Shown: positions 1-6,857, counted from the stretch's first letter. The stretch is 8,409 nucleotides of DNA from DATFXF01 sp035258565 (GCA_035258565.1 DATFXF010000282.1:1-8409); one strand, 5' to 3'. The notes: generated by a model from the letters alone, not told the origin. Numbers and translations are program-made.

Positions 1-2093
1 CGGCGCCGCTGTTTGCTAAACAGGGTGCCGCCGGCACGCAGGCAGTGGATGTTTGGACCCTTACCCCAGTTGAGGACTGGATCTTTGCTCCCGACCACTC
101 CATCCCCCTGCTTGAAAACCATTTCGGGGTGCTCTCGCTCGAGGGCTTCGGCCTGACGGGAAAGCCGGCAGCCGCCGCCGCAGCCGGGGCGATCCTTTAC
201 TACGTGCGCTCGACGCAGCGCAGCCGGCTCGATCACGTGGACCGCATCGGGTTCTATGAGCGGCAGAATTTCCTGGTGCTCGACGCGGTCACCGTACGCA
301 ATCTCGAGCTCATCGAGCCCATGTTTTCCGGAAGCGGCGAAGGCGCCACCCTGTTCCGCTCACTCGACTCGACGGTCACGCCCATGGGCAAGCGCCTGCT
401 GCGCGCCTGGATGCTGCGGCCGTCGCTTGACGCAAGCGAAATCAATTCGCGACTGGATGCGGTCGAAAAGCAGGTGGGCCAAACCATCGCGCGCGAAGAA
501 CTGAGAAGAGCGCTCGAAGGTGTGCTCGATTTAGAGCGCCTGCTGAGCCGGGTCACGCTTGAGACCGCCAACCCGCGCGATCTGGTGGCGCTGGCTTCCT
601 CACTCCGGCGCATTCCCGCCGTGCGCGCCTCCCTTGCAGGCTTCAAGGCTGCGCGGCTCTCCTCGCTCCATGCCGCCCTCGACGAGCTTAAAGATGTTCG
701 GGAAAAGATCGAGGCGACCATTGTTCCCGAGCCACCCATTTCCTTGAGCGAGGGTGGCGTCATCCAGCGGGGCGCGGATCCAGAACTTGACGAACTCTAC
801 GAGCTCAGCCGCAACGGCAAGCAGTTCGTCGCCAGGATGGAGCAGAGGGAGCGCGAGCGCACCGGCATCTCGTCTTTAAAAGTCCGCTTCAACTCGGTGT
901 TTGGCTACTATCTTGAGGTTTCGAAGGCCAACCTCCATCTGGCTCCGCCCGACTATGAGCGCCGCCAGACACTTTCGAACGCCGAACGCTTTACCACGCC
1001 CGAGCTCAAACAGTACGAGGCGAAGATTCTGGATACGGAAGAAAAGATCACCGAGATCGAACGCAGGATCTTCTCCGAGTTGCGGGCAGCCATTGCCGCC
1101 GAGTCCCGGCGTATCCGCGCCACCGCCCTCGCCCTCGCCGAACTGGACGCACTGGCTTCGTTTGCCCACACTGCCAGCCTGCGCAACTACTGCCGCCCTC
1201 AGTTTGACGATTCCTCTGACCTTGAGATCGTGGCCGGACGCCATCCGGTGATCGAGCAGCAGGAATTTTCTGAGCGGGGCTTGGCGGAAAATGCCCGCTT
1301 CGTTCCCAACGATCTCTATGTGAACTCCTCGAACCAGCGGATCTTGCTCGTCACCGGGCCGAACATGGGCGGTAAATCCACCTACCTCCGCCAGACTGCT
1401 CTCGTCGTGATCATGGCCCAAATGGGATCGTTTGTGCCCGCCACCAAGGCACGCCTCGGCATCGTGGACCGCGTCTTCACCCGCATCGGCGCCAGCGACA
1501 ACCTGGCGCGTGGGCGCTCGACCTTCATGGTTGAGATGACCGAGACCGCCGCCATCCTGCACAGCGCCACCCCGCGCTCGCTCATCCTGCTCGACGAGGT
1601 CGGGCGTGGCACTTCGACCTACGATGGTCTGGCCATCGCCTGGGCGGCGATCGAATATCTGGACTCCCAAGTCCGCGGCAAAACACTCTTTGCTACCCAC
1701 TATTTCGAGTTGACCGACCTGGCCGAGCAACTGGCGAGCGTCAAGAACTTCCACGTCTCGGTCAAGGAAACCGGCTCGGGCATCGTTTTCCTGCGCAAAG
1801 TTGAGCCCGGCGCCGCCGACCGCAGCTACGGCATCGAGGTGGCGAAGCTGGCCGGCTTGCCGGATGAGGTGGTGCGCCGCGCCCGCGAGGTCCTGGCTGA
1901 ACACGAAGCTGCCGAGCTGCGCATGGGCGCACACCTCTCCGGGCAGTCGGCGGCCCCGGGCGTGGCGCAACTCACCATTTTTACGCCGCTATCCCAACCC
2001 GTACTTGAACGGCTCCGCGAGGTGGATCTGAACCGGCTGACCCCGCTCGAAGCGCTGAACCTGCTCGCGGAATTGAAGCAGCAGGTGCAGTGA
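1..2093 (+). CDS. mutS: DNA mismatch repair protein MutS (5' partial)
   Basis: MutS recognises base mismatches and small loops in DNA and, with ATP, recruits MutL to start repair. The reading frame is open from base 3, so the gene enters from the left edge. About 696 residues are visible and roughly 160-180 are missing, judged against a usual length near 850. The missing part includes mismatch-binding domain I with its Phe-X-Glu motif. Visible in order are the end of the connector domain (HFGVLSLEGFGL), the core/lever region (SLDSTVTPMGKRLLRAWMLRP), the clamp with the FNSVFGYYLEVSKAN and ELKQYEAKI signatures, and the ATPase. The ATPase has Walker A TGPNMGGKST (codons 1353-1382), Walker B LILLDE (acidic pair at 1593-1598) followed by VGRGTSTYDG, and the ATHYFE His loop (His codon 1698). 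The C-terminus ends with the usual TPLEALNLLAELK helix, so this end is complete. An in-frame GTG at 45 lies inside the connector domain and is not a real start. The family call is certain. Confidence 0.97.
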   Translation, partial: APLFAKQGAAGTQAVDVWTLTPVEDWIFAPDHSIPLLENHFGVLSLEGFGLTGKPAAAAAAGAILYYVRSTQRSRLDHVDRIGFYERQNFLVLDAVTVRNLELIEPMFSGSGEGATLFRSLDSTVTPMGKRLLRAWMLRPSLDASEINSRLDAVEKQVGQTIAREELRRALEGVLDLERLLSRVTLETANPRDLVALASSLRRIPAVRASLAGFKAARLSSLHAALDELKDVREKIEATIVPEPPISLSEGGVIQRGADPELDELYELSRNGKQFVARMEQRERERTGISSLKVRFNSVFGYYLEVSKANLHLAPPDYERRQTLSNAERFTTPELKQYEAKILDTEEKITEIERRIFSELRAAIAAESRRIRATALALAELDALASFAHTASLRNYCRPQFDDSSDLEIVAGRHPVIEQQEFSERGLAENARFVPNDLYVNSSNQRILLVTGPNMGGKSTYLRQTALVVIMAQMGSFVPATKARLGIVDRVFTRIGASDNLARGRSTFMVEMTETAAILHSATPRSLILLDEVGRGTSTYDGLAIAWAAIEYLDSQVRGKTLFATHYFELTDLAEQLASVKNFHVSVKETGSGIVFLRKVEPGAADRSYGIEVAKLAGLPDEVVRRAREVLAEHEAAELRMGAHLSGQSAAPGVAQLTIFTPLSQPVLERLREVDLNRLTPLEALNLLAELKQQVQ

Positions 2094-2202
2094 TTCACCA
2101 CACAGACACGGTGGTACGAGAAACAGACCAAGGCGTCGAATTCTGCGGTTCGAGACGCTCCCCGAGGGCGCTCGGCAACTCAAGTAAAATACCGCTTACC
2201 GC
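2094..2202. other. mutS-nagZ intergenic gap
   Basis: This 109-base gap contains no gene. It holds two weak hairpins. One pairs ACCAC (2097-2101) with GTGGT (2111-2115). The other pairs CCGAG (2162-2166) with CTCGG (2171-2175). Neither is followed by a T-run, so I do not call a terminator. The CACCACACAGACACGG stretch just after the mutS stop looks like a worn copy of the ACCACAGAGACACAG-type sequence I recall from intergenic DNA of many bacteria. That resemblance is from memory only. Confidence 0.4.
2185..2190 (+). promoter_or_regulatory. possible -10 element (TAAAAT) before nagZ
   Basis: TAAAAT matches the sigma-70 -10 pattern at five of six positions and stands out in GC-rich sequence. It ends 12 bases before the nagZ ATG. 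There is no recognisable TTGACA-like -35 at 16-18 bases upstream. If it is real, transcription would start around 2196-2199 and leave almost no 5' leader, which would fit the absence of a Shine-Dalgarno sequence there. This is a weak call based on one hexamer. Confidence 0.22.
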
Positions 2203-3321
2203 ATGGGTCCGAAATCCGGGTTGGAAAATCTTGTCGGCCGGTTGCTGATCATCGGGTTCGACGGCGTCGAAATATCGCCTCAGCTGGCTGAGTTGCTGGC
2301 TCGCATCCAGCCAGCCGGGGTCATCCTCTTCGCGCGTAACATTGTGAATGCCCAGCAGACACACAAGCTGCTCCGCGATTGCCAACGCTGCGTCACTCAG
2401 CCGCTCTTCACCTGCGTAGACCTCGAAGGCGGGCGCGTGGACCGCTTCCGCAACCTCATGGGCGCGACGCCGTCAGCCGCCGACGTCTTTGTCACCGGCG
2501 AGCCGAAACTGTTTCGCCGGCACGGCCAGATCATTGGCAGAATGTGTGCCGTATTGGGCTTCAACCTGGATCTTGCCCCGGTGCTCGATTTGTCGTTTGA
2601 AGCCTCGCGCAGCGTGATGAGCTCGCGGGCGTTTTCAACTGATCCGAAGCAGGTGATCGTTTATGCCCGCGCGTTCTTGGCTGGCCTGCATTCTGCGGGC
2701 GTGACCGGATGTGGCAAACATTTTCCGGGGCTTGGTGAAGGTAAACTCGATTCCCACCACGAGCTGCCGGTGATCAAGAAATCATTCCAAAGTCTGTGGG
2801 CCGAGGACCTGGTCCCTTATCGCTCGATGAAACACAAGCTGCCCATGGTTCTCGTCAACCACGCGAACTATCCGGTGGTCACGCGCGATAAACTTCCCGC
2901 CTCGCTCTCGAAGAAATGGATTACGGAGGTGCTGCGGCGGCGCATCGGCTATCGCGGCCTGATTATCTCGGACGATCTCGAAATGGGCGGCGTGCTCAAA
3001 ACCGCCGCGGTCGAAGAGGCTGCCGTCGAGTTCGTAGGCGCCGGCGGCGACCTCTGCCTAATCTGCCACCAGCAGGAATACGTTGAGAGGGCGTTCGAAA
3101 ACCTGCTCCGCACAGCCGAACGCGAGCCCAGGTTTCGCCGCCGCGTGCTCGAATCGGCAAAGCGGGTCGAAGCCTTCACGCGGAAAGCTTCTGGGCTGAA
3201 GCGGCGAGCGTCGTCTCCTTCGCCTGAAAAAATTTCTCGTCTCAAGACCCAGCTTTGGGAGTTCTCGGAGCAGGTACGGCTGCAGAAGCTTGTCGCAGCC
3301 TCCGCCGGAGCCGGCAGGTGA
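2203..3321 (+). CDS. nagZ: beta-N-acetylhexosaminidase NagZ (GH3)
   Basis: This is a 372-residue glycoside hydrolase family 3 enzyme. NagZ removes the non-reducing GlcNAc from GlcNAc-1,6-anhydroMurNAc(-peptides) in the cytoplasm during murein recycling. No signal peptide is seen, as expected. The TIM-barrel signatures are in order: DLEGGRVDRF (residues 73-82), NLDLAPVLDL, KHFPG (172-176), the DSH motif (183-185) with the acid/base-type His185, and the nucleophile motif ISDDLEMGG with Asp257/Asp258. The usual KHFPGHG reads KHFPGLG here, with Leu177 in place of His, but the catalytic residues are kept. About 45 basic residues follow the barrel and make the protein slightly longer than the common 340. 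ATG 2203 is the only good start but has no Shine-Dalgarno sequence. A TTG at 2221 is a weaker alternative. The stop codon overlaps the anmK start, so the two are translated as a pair. Confidence 0.93.
   Translation: MGPKSGLENLVGRLLIIGFDGVEISPQLAELLARIQPAGVILFARNIVNAQQTHKLLRDCQRCVTQPLFTCVDLEGGRVDRFRNLMGATPSAADVFVTGEPKLFRRHGQIIGRMCAVLGFNLDLAPVLDLSFEASRSVMSSRAFSTDPKQVIVYARAFLAGLHSAGVTGCGKHFPGLGEGKLDSHHELPVIKKSFQSLWAEDLVPYRSMKHKLPMVLVNHANYPVVTRDKLPASLSKKWITEVLRRRIGYRGLIISDDLEMGGVLKTAAVEEAAVEFVGAGGDLCLICHQQEYVERAFENLLRTAEREPRFRRRVLESAKRVEAFTRKASGLKRRASSPSPEKISRLKTQLWEFSEQVRLQKLVAASAGAGR
3307..3310 (+). promoter_or_regulatory. Shine-Dalgarno GGAG setting the anmK start
   Basis: GGAG lies inside the 3' end of nagZ, seven bases before GTG 3318. 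That GTG overlaps the nagZ stop as GTGA. This good spacing and the overlap are the reasons for preferring 3318 over an ATG at 3255, which lies deep within nagZ. The arrangement implies translational coupling of nagZ and anmK. Confidence 0.7.
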
Positions 3322-4487
3322 TCGTCGCCGGGGTTATGAGCGGCACCTCGGCCGATGGCATTGACGTCGCCCTGGTCCAAATCTCGCAGAAACCTCGCGC
3401 CCGTGCTCCCCGCTTGAAATTACGGGGACATGCCGGCTTGCCTTATACTCCGGCCGTTCGCCGCGCCGTGCTCGCTGCCATGAATTCCTCGAAGGCCAGC
3501 GTGGCCGATCTTGCCCGCTTGAACTTCCTCCTGGGAGAGCACTATGCGGAAGCCGTTCTCGCCGCACAGAAGAAGCTCCGCCTCAAGTGCGATCTGATCG
3601 GCTGCCATGGCCAGACGCTTTATCATCAGGGAACATCGGCGCCTTTTCTCGGGAAGAAGCTCGCAGTCACGTGGCAGACGGGCGAAGGCGCGGTTATCGC
3701 AGCGCGTACCGGAGTTCCCGTGGTCTCGGATTTCCGCCCCGCCGATATGGCAGCCGAAGGCAAGGGAGCACCGCTCGTTCCGTATCTCGACTACATCCTG
3801 TTTCGTGATCAGCGCGTGGGAAGAATCGCCCTGAATATTGGCGGAATCGCCAATTTGACAGCGATCCCGCCCGGCGCTTCGCCCGGCCAGGTTTTGGCCT
3901 TTGATACCGGGCCAGGAAACATGGTGATCGACGCATTGGCGGCCGAACTCATGAACCTGCAGTTCGATCGCGACGGCCGCATGGCCGCACGGGGACGAGT
4001 CAACGAGAATGTCGTCACCCGTTTTCTGCAGCACGATTTTTTTCAAGAGAAGCCGCCCAAGACCGCGGGGCGGGAGGAATTTGGCCGTGAGTTCGTCCGC
4101 GAGTTCGCGAGTGCTTGCGGTTCTCGCGCGCGAAGCATAAAGCCGGAAGTGGCTGCCGATGTTATCGCAACCGCGACCGCTCTCACCGCGCGTTCGATTG
4201 GCGCCGCGATCAAACGCTTCGTCTTGCCAAGGAGCACGTACGCGGACGTGATCGCCTCTGGCGGAGGGACCCGCAATCCGATTCTGATGGCTTGGCTCAG
4301 AAACGAACTTCGTGACTTGAAGCTCGAGTTGCGCTCGTCGGACGAATTCGGCATTCCTTCCGCAGCCAAGGAGGCGGTGGCGTTTGCCGTCCTGGCTTAT
4401 GAGACCTGGCATCGCCGACCGTCGAACGTGGCCGCGGCGACCGGGGCGAAGCGAGCCGTCGTGCTGGGAAAGATTTCGTATCCGTGA
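3318..4487 (+). CDS. anmK: anhydro-N-acetylmuramic acid kinase AnmK
   Basis: AnmK opens the 1,6-anhydro ring of anhydroMurNAc and phosphorylates it with ATP to give MurNAc-6-phosphate. It acts directly on the sugar that NagZ releases. From GTG 3318 the protein has 389 residues, close to the family's roughly 370. It begins MIVAGVMSGTSADGIDVAL, carrying the N-terminal ATP-binding loop MSGTSxDGID (residues 7-16). Next come GCHGQT (95-100), TWQTGEG, DFRPADMAAEGKGAPLVP (138-155) with Asp143 as the probable catalytic base by motif position, NIGGIANLT (173-181), DTGPGN (196-201) and SGGGTRNP (314-321). The glycine-rich stretch reads AEGKGAP where AGGQGAP is common. A longer version from ATG 3255 would add 21 residues ahead of a domain that normally starts within a few residues of MSGTS, so I reject it. 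No murQ, the usual next step, is in the window. Confidence 0.95.
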   Translation: MIVAGVMSGTSADGIDVALVQISQKPRARAPRLKLRGHAGLPYTPAVRRAVLAAMNSSKASVADLARLNFLLGEHYAEAVLAAQKKLRLKCDLIGCHGQTLYHQGTSAPFLGKKLAVTWQTGEGAVIAARTGVPVVSDFRPADMAAEGKGAPLVPYLDYILFRDQRVGRIALNIGGIANLTAIPPGASPGQVLAFDTGPGNMVIDALAAELMNLQFDRDGRMAARGRVNENVVTRFLQHDFFQEKPPKTAGREEFGREFVREFASACGSRARSIKPEVAADVIATATALTARSIGAAIKRFVLPRSTYADVIASGGGTRNPILMAWLRNELRDLKLELRSSDEFGIPSAAKEAVAFAVLAYETWHRRPSNVAAATGAKRAVVLGKISYP

Positions 4488-4492
4488 AACCC

Positions 4493-4586
4493 GGTTGTTG
4501 GTTATTGGTTGTTGGCTTAGAGTGCGCTCACTGCAAATGCCAAACCGCGAGCGAAGAGCCTAAGCCAAGAGCCAACAACCAATAGC
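4493..4586. repeat. inverted seven-base-periodic repeat, anmK-DUF1697 gap
   Basis: The gap from 4488 to 4595 is mostly this element. The left arm is four 7-mers in a row: GGTTGTT, GGTTATT, GGTTGTT, GGCTTAG (4493-4520). The right arm (4554-4586) has the same kind of units on the opposite strand; on the plus strand it reads AAGAGCC, TAAGCC, AAGAGCC, AACAACC, AATAGC. A perfect 15-bp inverted match, TATTGGTTGTTGGCT, pairs 4503-4517 with 4570-4584 around a 52-base interval. GGCTTAG (4514-4520) can also pair with CTAAGCC (4560-4566). There is no T-run, so it is not an ordinary terminator. It separates anmK from the next gene and may form a cruciform or an RNA hairpin. Confidence 0.75.
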
Positions 4587-4595
4587 TGCCTTTCT

Positions 4596-5144
4596 ATGCC
4601 TGTTTACATCGCCTTACTGCGCGGCATCAACCTCGGTCCGCACAAACGCATGAAGATGGAAAAGCTACGTTCGTGCTGCGAGGCACTGGGATTTGAGCAG
4701 GTGGCGACGTATATTCAAAGCGGAAACCTCGTATTCAAGGGTCCGAAACTCGCACCGGCGGCGCTCTCGAAGAAGCTCGAACAGCGCATTGCCGCCGATT
4801 TCGGCTTTTCCGCGGACGTGTTCACCCGGACCTCGGACGAATTGAAAAAGATCACCCATAATAATCCCTTGTTGAAGGAAGCCGGCGTAGACCCGGCAAA
4901 GCTCCATGTGGTCTTTCTTGCCGAGGAGCCGCGAGCCGAGGCAATCAGCAAGCTCGAATCCGTGACCCTTGCGCCCGACCGGGTGCGGATTTCAGAAACA
5001 GAGATCTATTTCTACTTTCCGAACGGGGTCTCGGGGAGCAGCGTTTGGAAGCAAAACTTAGACCGCATACTCTCCGTCACCGGTACCATGCGCAATTGGA
5101 ACACAGTAAACAAGCTGTCCGAGATGGCGGAGCGGTGCGAGTGA
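4596..5144 (+). CDS. DUF1697 family protein
   Basis: This is a 182-residue protein, a typical full length for the DUF1697 family. The family is recognised by its N-terminus MPVYIALLRGINLGPHKRMKM, the central TYIQSGNLVF (residues 38-47), and the late FYFPNGVSGS and MRNWNTVNKL stretches. No biochemical role is established for the family, and I see no catalytic motif, signal peptide or membrane segment, so it is probably a small cytoplasmic protein. The ATG at 4596 gives the canonical N-terminus, but there is no Shine-Dalgarno sequence in front of it, because the preceding bases belong to the repeat-filled gap. Its 3' end contains a GGAG that may serve the next gene, and its stop overlaps a possible GTG start of that gene. 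The family call is strong and the function is unknown. Confidence 0.9.
   Translation: MPVYIALLRGINLGPHKRMKMEKLRSCCEALGFEQVATYIQSGNLVFKGPKLAPAALSKKLEQRIAADFGFSADVFTRTSDELKKITHNNPLLKEAGVDPAKLHVVFLAEEPRAEAISKLESVTLAPDRVRISETEIYFYFPNGVSGSSVWKQNLDRILSVTGTMRNWNTVNKLSEMAERCE
5129..5132 (+). promoter_or_regulatory. GGAG ribosome-binding site at a possible upstream GTG start
   Basis: GGAG lies eight bases before GTG 5141, and this GTG overlaps the DUF1697 stop as GTGA, the same layout as the nagZ/anmK junction. Initiation here would read straight through the 7-bp tandem repeat into the lipoprotein frame and add 21 Arg-rich residues before the signal peptide. It competes with the GTG at 5204, which has only a weak GAAG (5195-5198) in front. 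Confidence 0.45.
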
Positions 5145-5152
5145 GAGCCCCG

Positions 5153-5194
5153 GCATCAGGCATCAGGCGTCAGGCGTCAGGCGTCAGGCGTCAC
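5153..5194 (+). repeat. six-copy 7-bp tandem repeat
   Basis: The units are GCATCAG, GCATCAG, GCGTCAG, GCGTCAG, GCGTCAG and GCGTCAC, end to end. Only the third base and the last base of the final unit vary. The array starts nine bases after the DUF1697 stop and ends nine bases before GTG 5204 of the lipoprotein gene. It is open in all three frames. Because 7 is not a multiple of 3, gain or loss of one unit would shift the frame of any protein initiated upstream, for example at GTG 5141. Confidence 0.92.
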
Positions 5195-5203
5195 GAAGCT
5201 TGG

Positions 5204-6730
5204 GTGCGTCATGCAAGAACGTTTTTAGAAATTTCTCTTGTCCTCGGTATCTGTTCCCTTCTGCTTTCCTGCTCGCAGCGCCCCGATCCTGACCAGCTAG
5301 TCATGATCATCGAATCCAGCCCGACCAATCTCGACCCGCGCATCGGATTGGACGCGCAATCGCAAAACATCGACGGGCTTTTGTTCGAGAATCTCCTCTC
5401 CCGCAACGAGCACCTCAGCGTGAAGCCCGGCCTTGCCGAGCGCTGGGAGATTCCCGACCCAAAGACCTACATCTTCCACCTGCGCCGTGGCGTGAAATTT
5501 GCCGATGGGCGTGCGCTTACCTCACGCGACGTGAAGTGGAGCTTCGATTCTTTGCTCGAGCGCAAGATCCGCACCACCAAAACTGGCACGTTCACGTTGG
5601 TCGAAAGGATAGACGCTCCCGACGACTCGACCATCGTCTTTCACCTGACTCAGCCCTGGGCGGGACTGCTCTGGAACCTGGCGGGCGGAGAGGGCATGGG
5701 CATTGTGCCCTGCGGCAGCCTCGGTGAGGTCAGCGCGAATCCCGTCGGCTCGGGCCCCTATCGCTTTGTCAGCGCCGAGCAGGACCGCGAGGTGGTCCTC
5801 GAGCGTAACGACCTGTACTGGGGCGAAAAAGCAAAGCTCAAAAGAGTGCGATTTATGGTCGTGCCCGACAGCACGACCCGCGCGCTCGAACTGCGCAAGG
5901 GCAGCGCCGATGTAGCCTTGGAGTTGAATCCTGACATGGTGCTCACTCTCATGCACGAATCGCACCTGCAGGTGGAGAGCGCTCCCGGCACCCGGCTCGC
6001 GTACATGGCATTCAATCTGCGCGATCCCATTTTGAAAGACGTGCGTGTCCGCCAAGCCATCGCCTACGCCCTCGACCGCGCGCCCCTCATTCACTACTTG
6101 TGGCGCGATTTTGCCCGTCCCGCCGCGAGCGTGCTCCCACCCGAGAGTTGGGCCTACGATGGGCAAGCACAACCAACCAAGCACGATCCGGAAAGCGCCC
6201 GCACACTGCTCGACGACGCTGGATATCCGGCCGTCAATGGCGTGCGTTTTCATCTCACCATGAAAACTTCGACGGAAGAGAGTTCGCGTTCGATGGCGGC
6301 TGTCTTTCAGCAGCAGCTTCGGGAAGTCGGCATCGCGCTCGATATTCGCAGCTTCGAATTCGCCACGTTTTTTGCCGATATTCAGCGCGGAGAGTTTCAG
6401 GTTTACTCGCTGCGTTGGATCGGTGGCAACGAAGATCCGGAGATCTTCACCTACGCCTTCGACTCGTCAAGAATCATCCCCAATGGCGCAAACCGGCAGT
6501 ATTACAGCAATCCGCGCGTGGACGCTTTGATCGCGAAGGCCAGGCAGGAGATTGATCAAAACGTGCGCAAACAGGATTATGCGGAACTGCAGCGCGCATT
6601 GGCGAAAGACCTTCCCTACATTGATCTGTGGTATTTCAACAACGTGATGGTCCACTCCGATCGGGTTTCGAACCTGCGCCCCAGTCCGTCGGGCAATTAC
6701 GATTTTTTGAAGACGGCCGTGCTGCGCTAG
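5204..6730 (+). CDS. family-5 ABC transporter substrate-binding lipoprotein (OppA/DppA-like)
   Basis: From GTG 5204 this is a 508-residue extracytoplasmic binding protein of the SBP_bac_5 (peptide/nickel/oligosaccharide) family. The N-terminus is a textbook lipoprotein signal: MRHAR, then a hydrophobic stretch, then lipobox LLSC with Cys23 as the lipidated residue. Family signatures follow: ESSPTNLDPR just after the anchor, GLAERWEI (from residue 76), YIFHLRRGVKFADGR, TSRDVKWSFDS, GSGPYRF (182-188), VRQAIAYALDR, and a C-terminal YSNPRVDALIAKARQE. It should deliver a ligand to an inner-membrane permease, but no permease or ATPase gene lies in the window. Ligands in this family are usually peptides, and a few members bind murein peptides. 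The link to nagZ/anmK is suggestive only. GTG 5141 has a better ribosome-binding site but gives an odd 26-residue, Arg-rich n-region encoded partly by a tandem repeat. An ATG at 5045 lies inside DUF1697 and is unlikely. Confidence 0.92.
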   Translation: MRHARTFLEISLVLGICSLLLSCSQRPDPDQLVMIIESSPTNLDPRIGLDAQSQNIDGLLFENLLSRNEHLSVKPGLAERWEIPDPKTYIFHLRRGVKFADGRALTSRDVKWSFDSLLERKIRTTKTGTFTLVERIDAPDDSTIVFHLTQPWAGLLWNLAGGEGMGIVPCGSLGEVSANPVGSGPYRFVSAEQDREVVLERNDLYWGEKAKLKRVRFMVVPDSTTRALELRKGSADVALELNPDMVLTLMHESHLQVESAPGTRLAYMAFNLRDPILKDVRVRQAIAYALDRAPLIHYLWRDFARPAASVLPPESWAYDGQAQPTKHDPESARTLLDDAGYPAVNGVRFHLTMKTSTEESSRSMAAVFQQQLREVGIALDIRSFEFATFFADIQRGEFQVYSLRWIGGNEDPEIFTYAFDSSRIIPNGANRQYYSNPRVDALIAKARQEIDQNVRKQDYAELQRALAKDLPYIDLWYFNNVMVHSDRVSNLRPSPSGNYDFLKTAVLR

Positions 6731-6740
6731 CAGCTCCTAC

Positions 6741-6857
6741 TTTTAGCACTTAGCTGTGATCTCCATGTCCTCCGATCTTTTGCTAGATTGCGCATCTTGT
6801 CCTTCTACAGCTGTTTTTGGGCGATTGAAAGGCTAAGGGCTAAAGGCCAAGAGCTGG
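6741..6857. repeat. opposed seven-base-periodic repeats, lipoprotein-ymdB gap
   Basis: The 147-base gap from 6731 to 6877 holds a second element of the same style. The left arm is TTTTAGC, ACTTAGC (6741-6754). The right arm is GGCTAAG, GGCTAAA, GGCCAAG (6831-6851), then AGCTGG. The reverse complement of the left arm matches 6832-6845 at 12 of 14 positions, around a core of 77 bases. The right arm shares GCCAAGAGC with the right arm of the 4493-4586 element. The core shows no similarity to the other core by eye and no open reading frame. I see no convincing promoter or terminator in the gap, although a promoter for ymdB would be expected here. Confidence 0.6.

Noticed and set aside
45..47. GTG as the start of mutS
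   Set aside because: The frame is open to the left edge and the residues encoded at 3-44 continue the connector domain; MutS cannot start here.
876..1970. 364-codon open frame on the minus strand opposite mutS
   Set aside because: It lies entirely antisense to a highly conserved mutS region, its product has no recognisable domain, and long antisense frames are expected in GC-rich genes.
2162..2175. Rho-independent terminator after mutS
   Set aside because: The stem is only 5 bp and no T-run follows.
3255..3257. ATG start for anmK
   Set aside because: It would overlap nagZ by 67 bases and add 21 residues before the MSGTS loop. GTG 3318 has a good GGAG and a four-base overlap.
3420..4412. 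330-codon open frame on the minus strand opposite anmK
   Set aside because: It is a shadow of anmK codon bias. The product is low in structure and matches no family I know.
5045..5047. ATG start for the binding lipoprotein
   Set aside because: It lies about 100 bases inside DUF1697 and puts a 50-plus residue non-hydrophobic segment before the lipoprotein signal peptide.
4493..5194. CRISPR array
   Set aside because: The repeat units are only 7 bp, abut directly without spacers, and no cas gene is present.
5522..6253. 243-codon minus-strand open frame within the binding-protein gene
   Set aside because: It is antisense to well-conserved family-5 motifs and has no supporting ribosome-binding site or family features.
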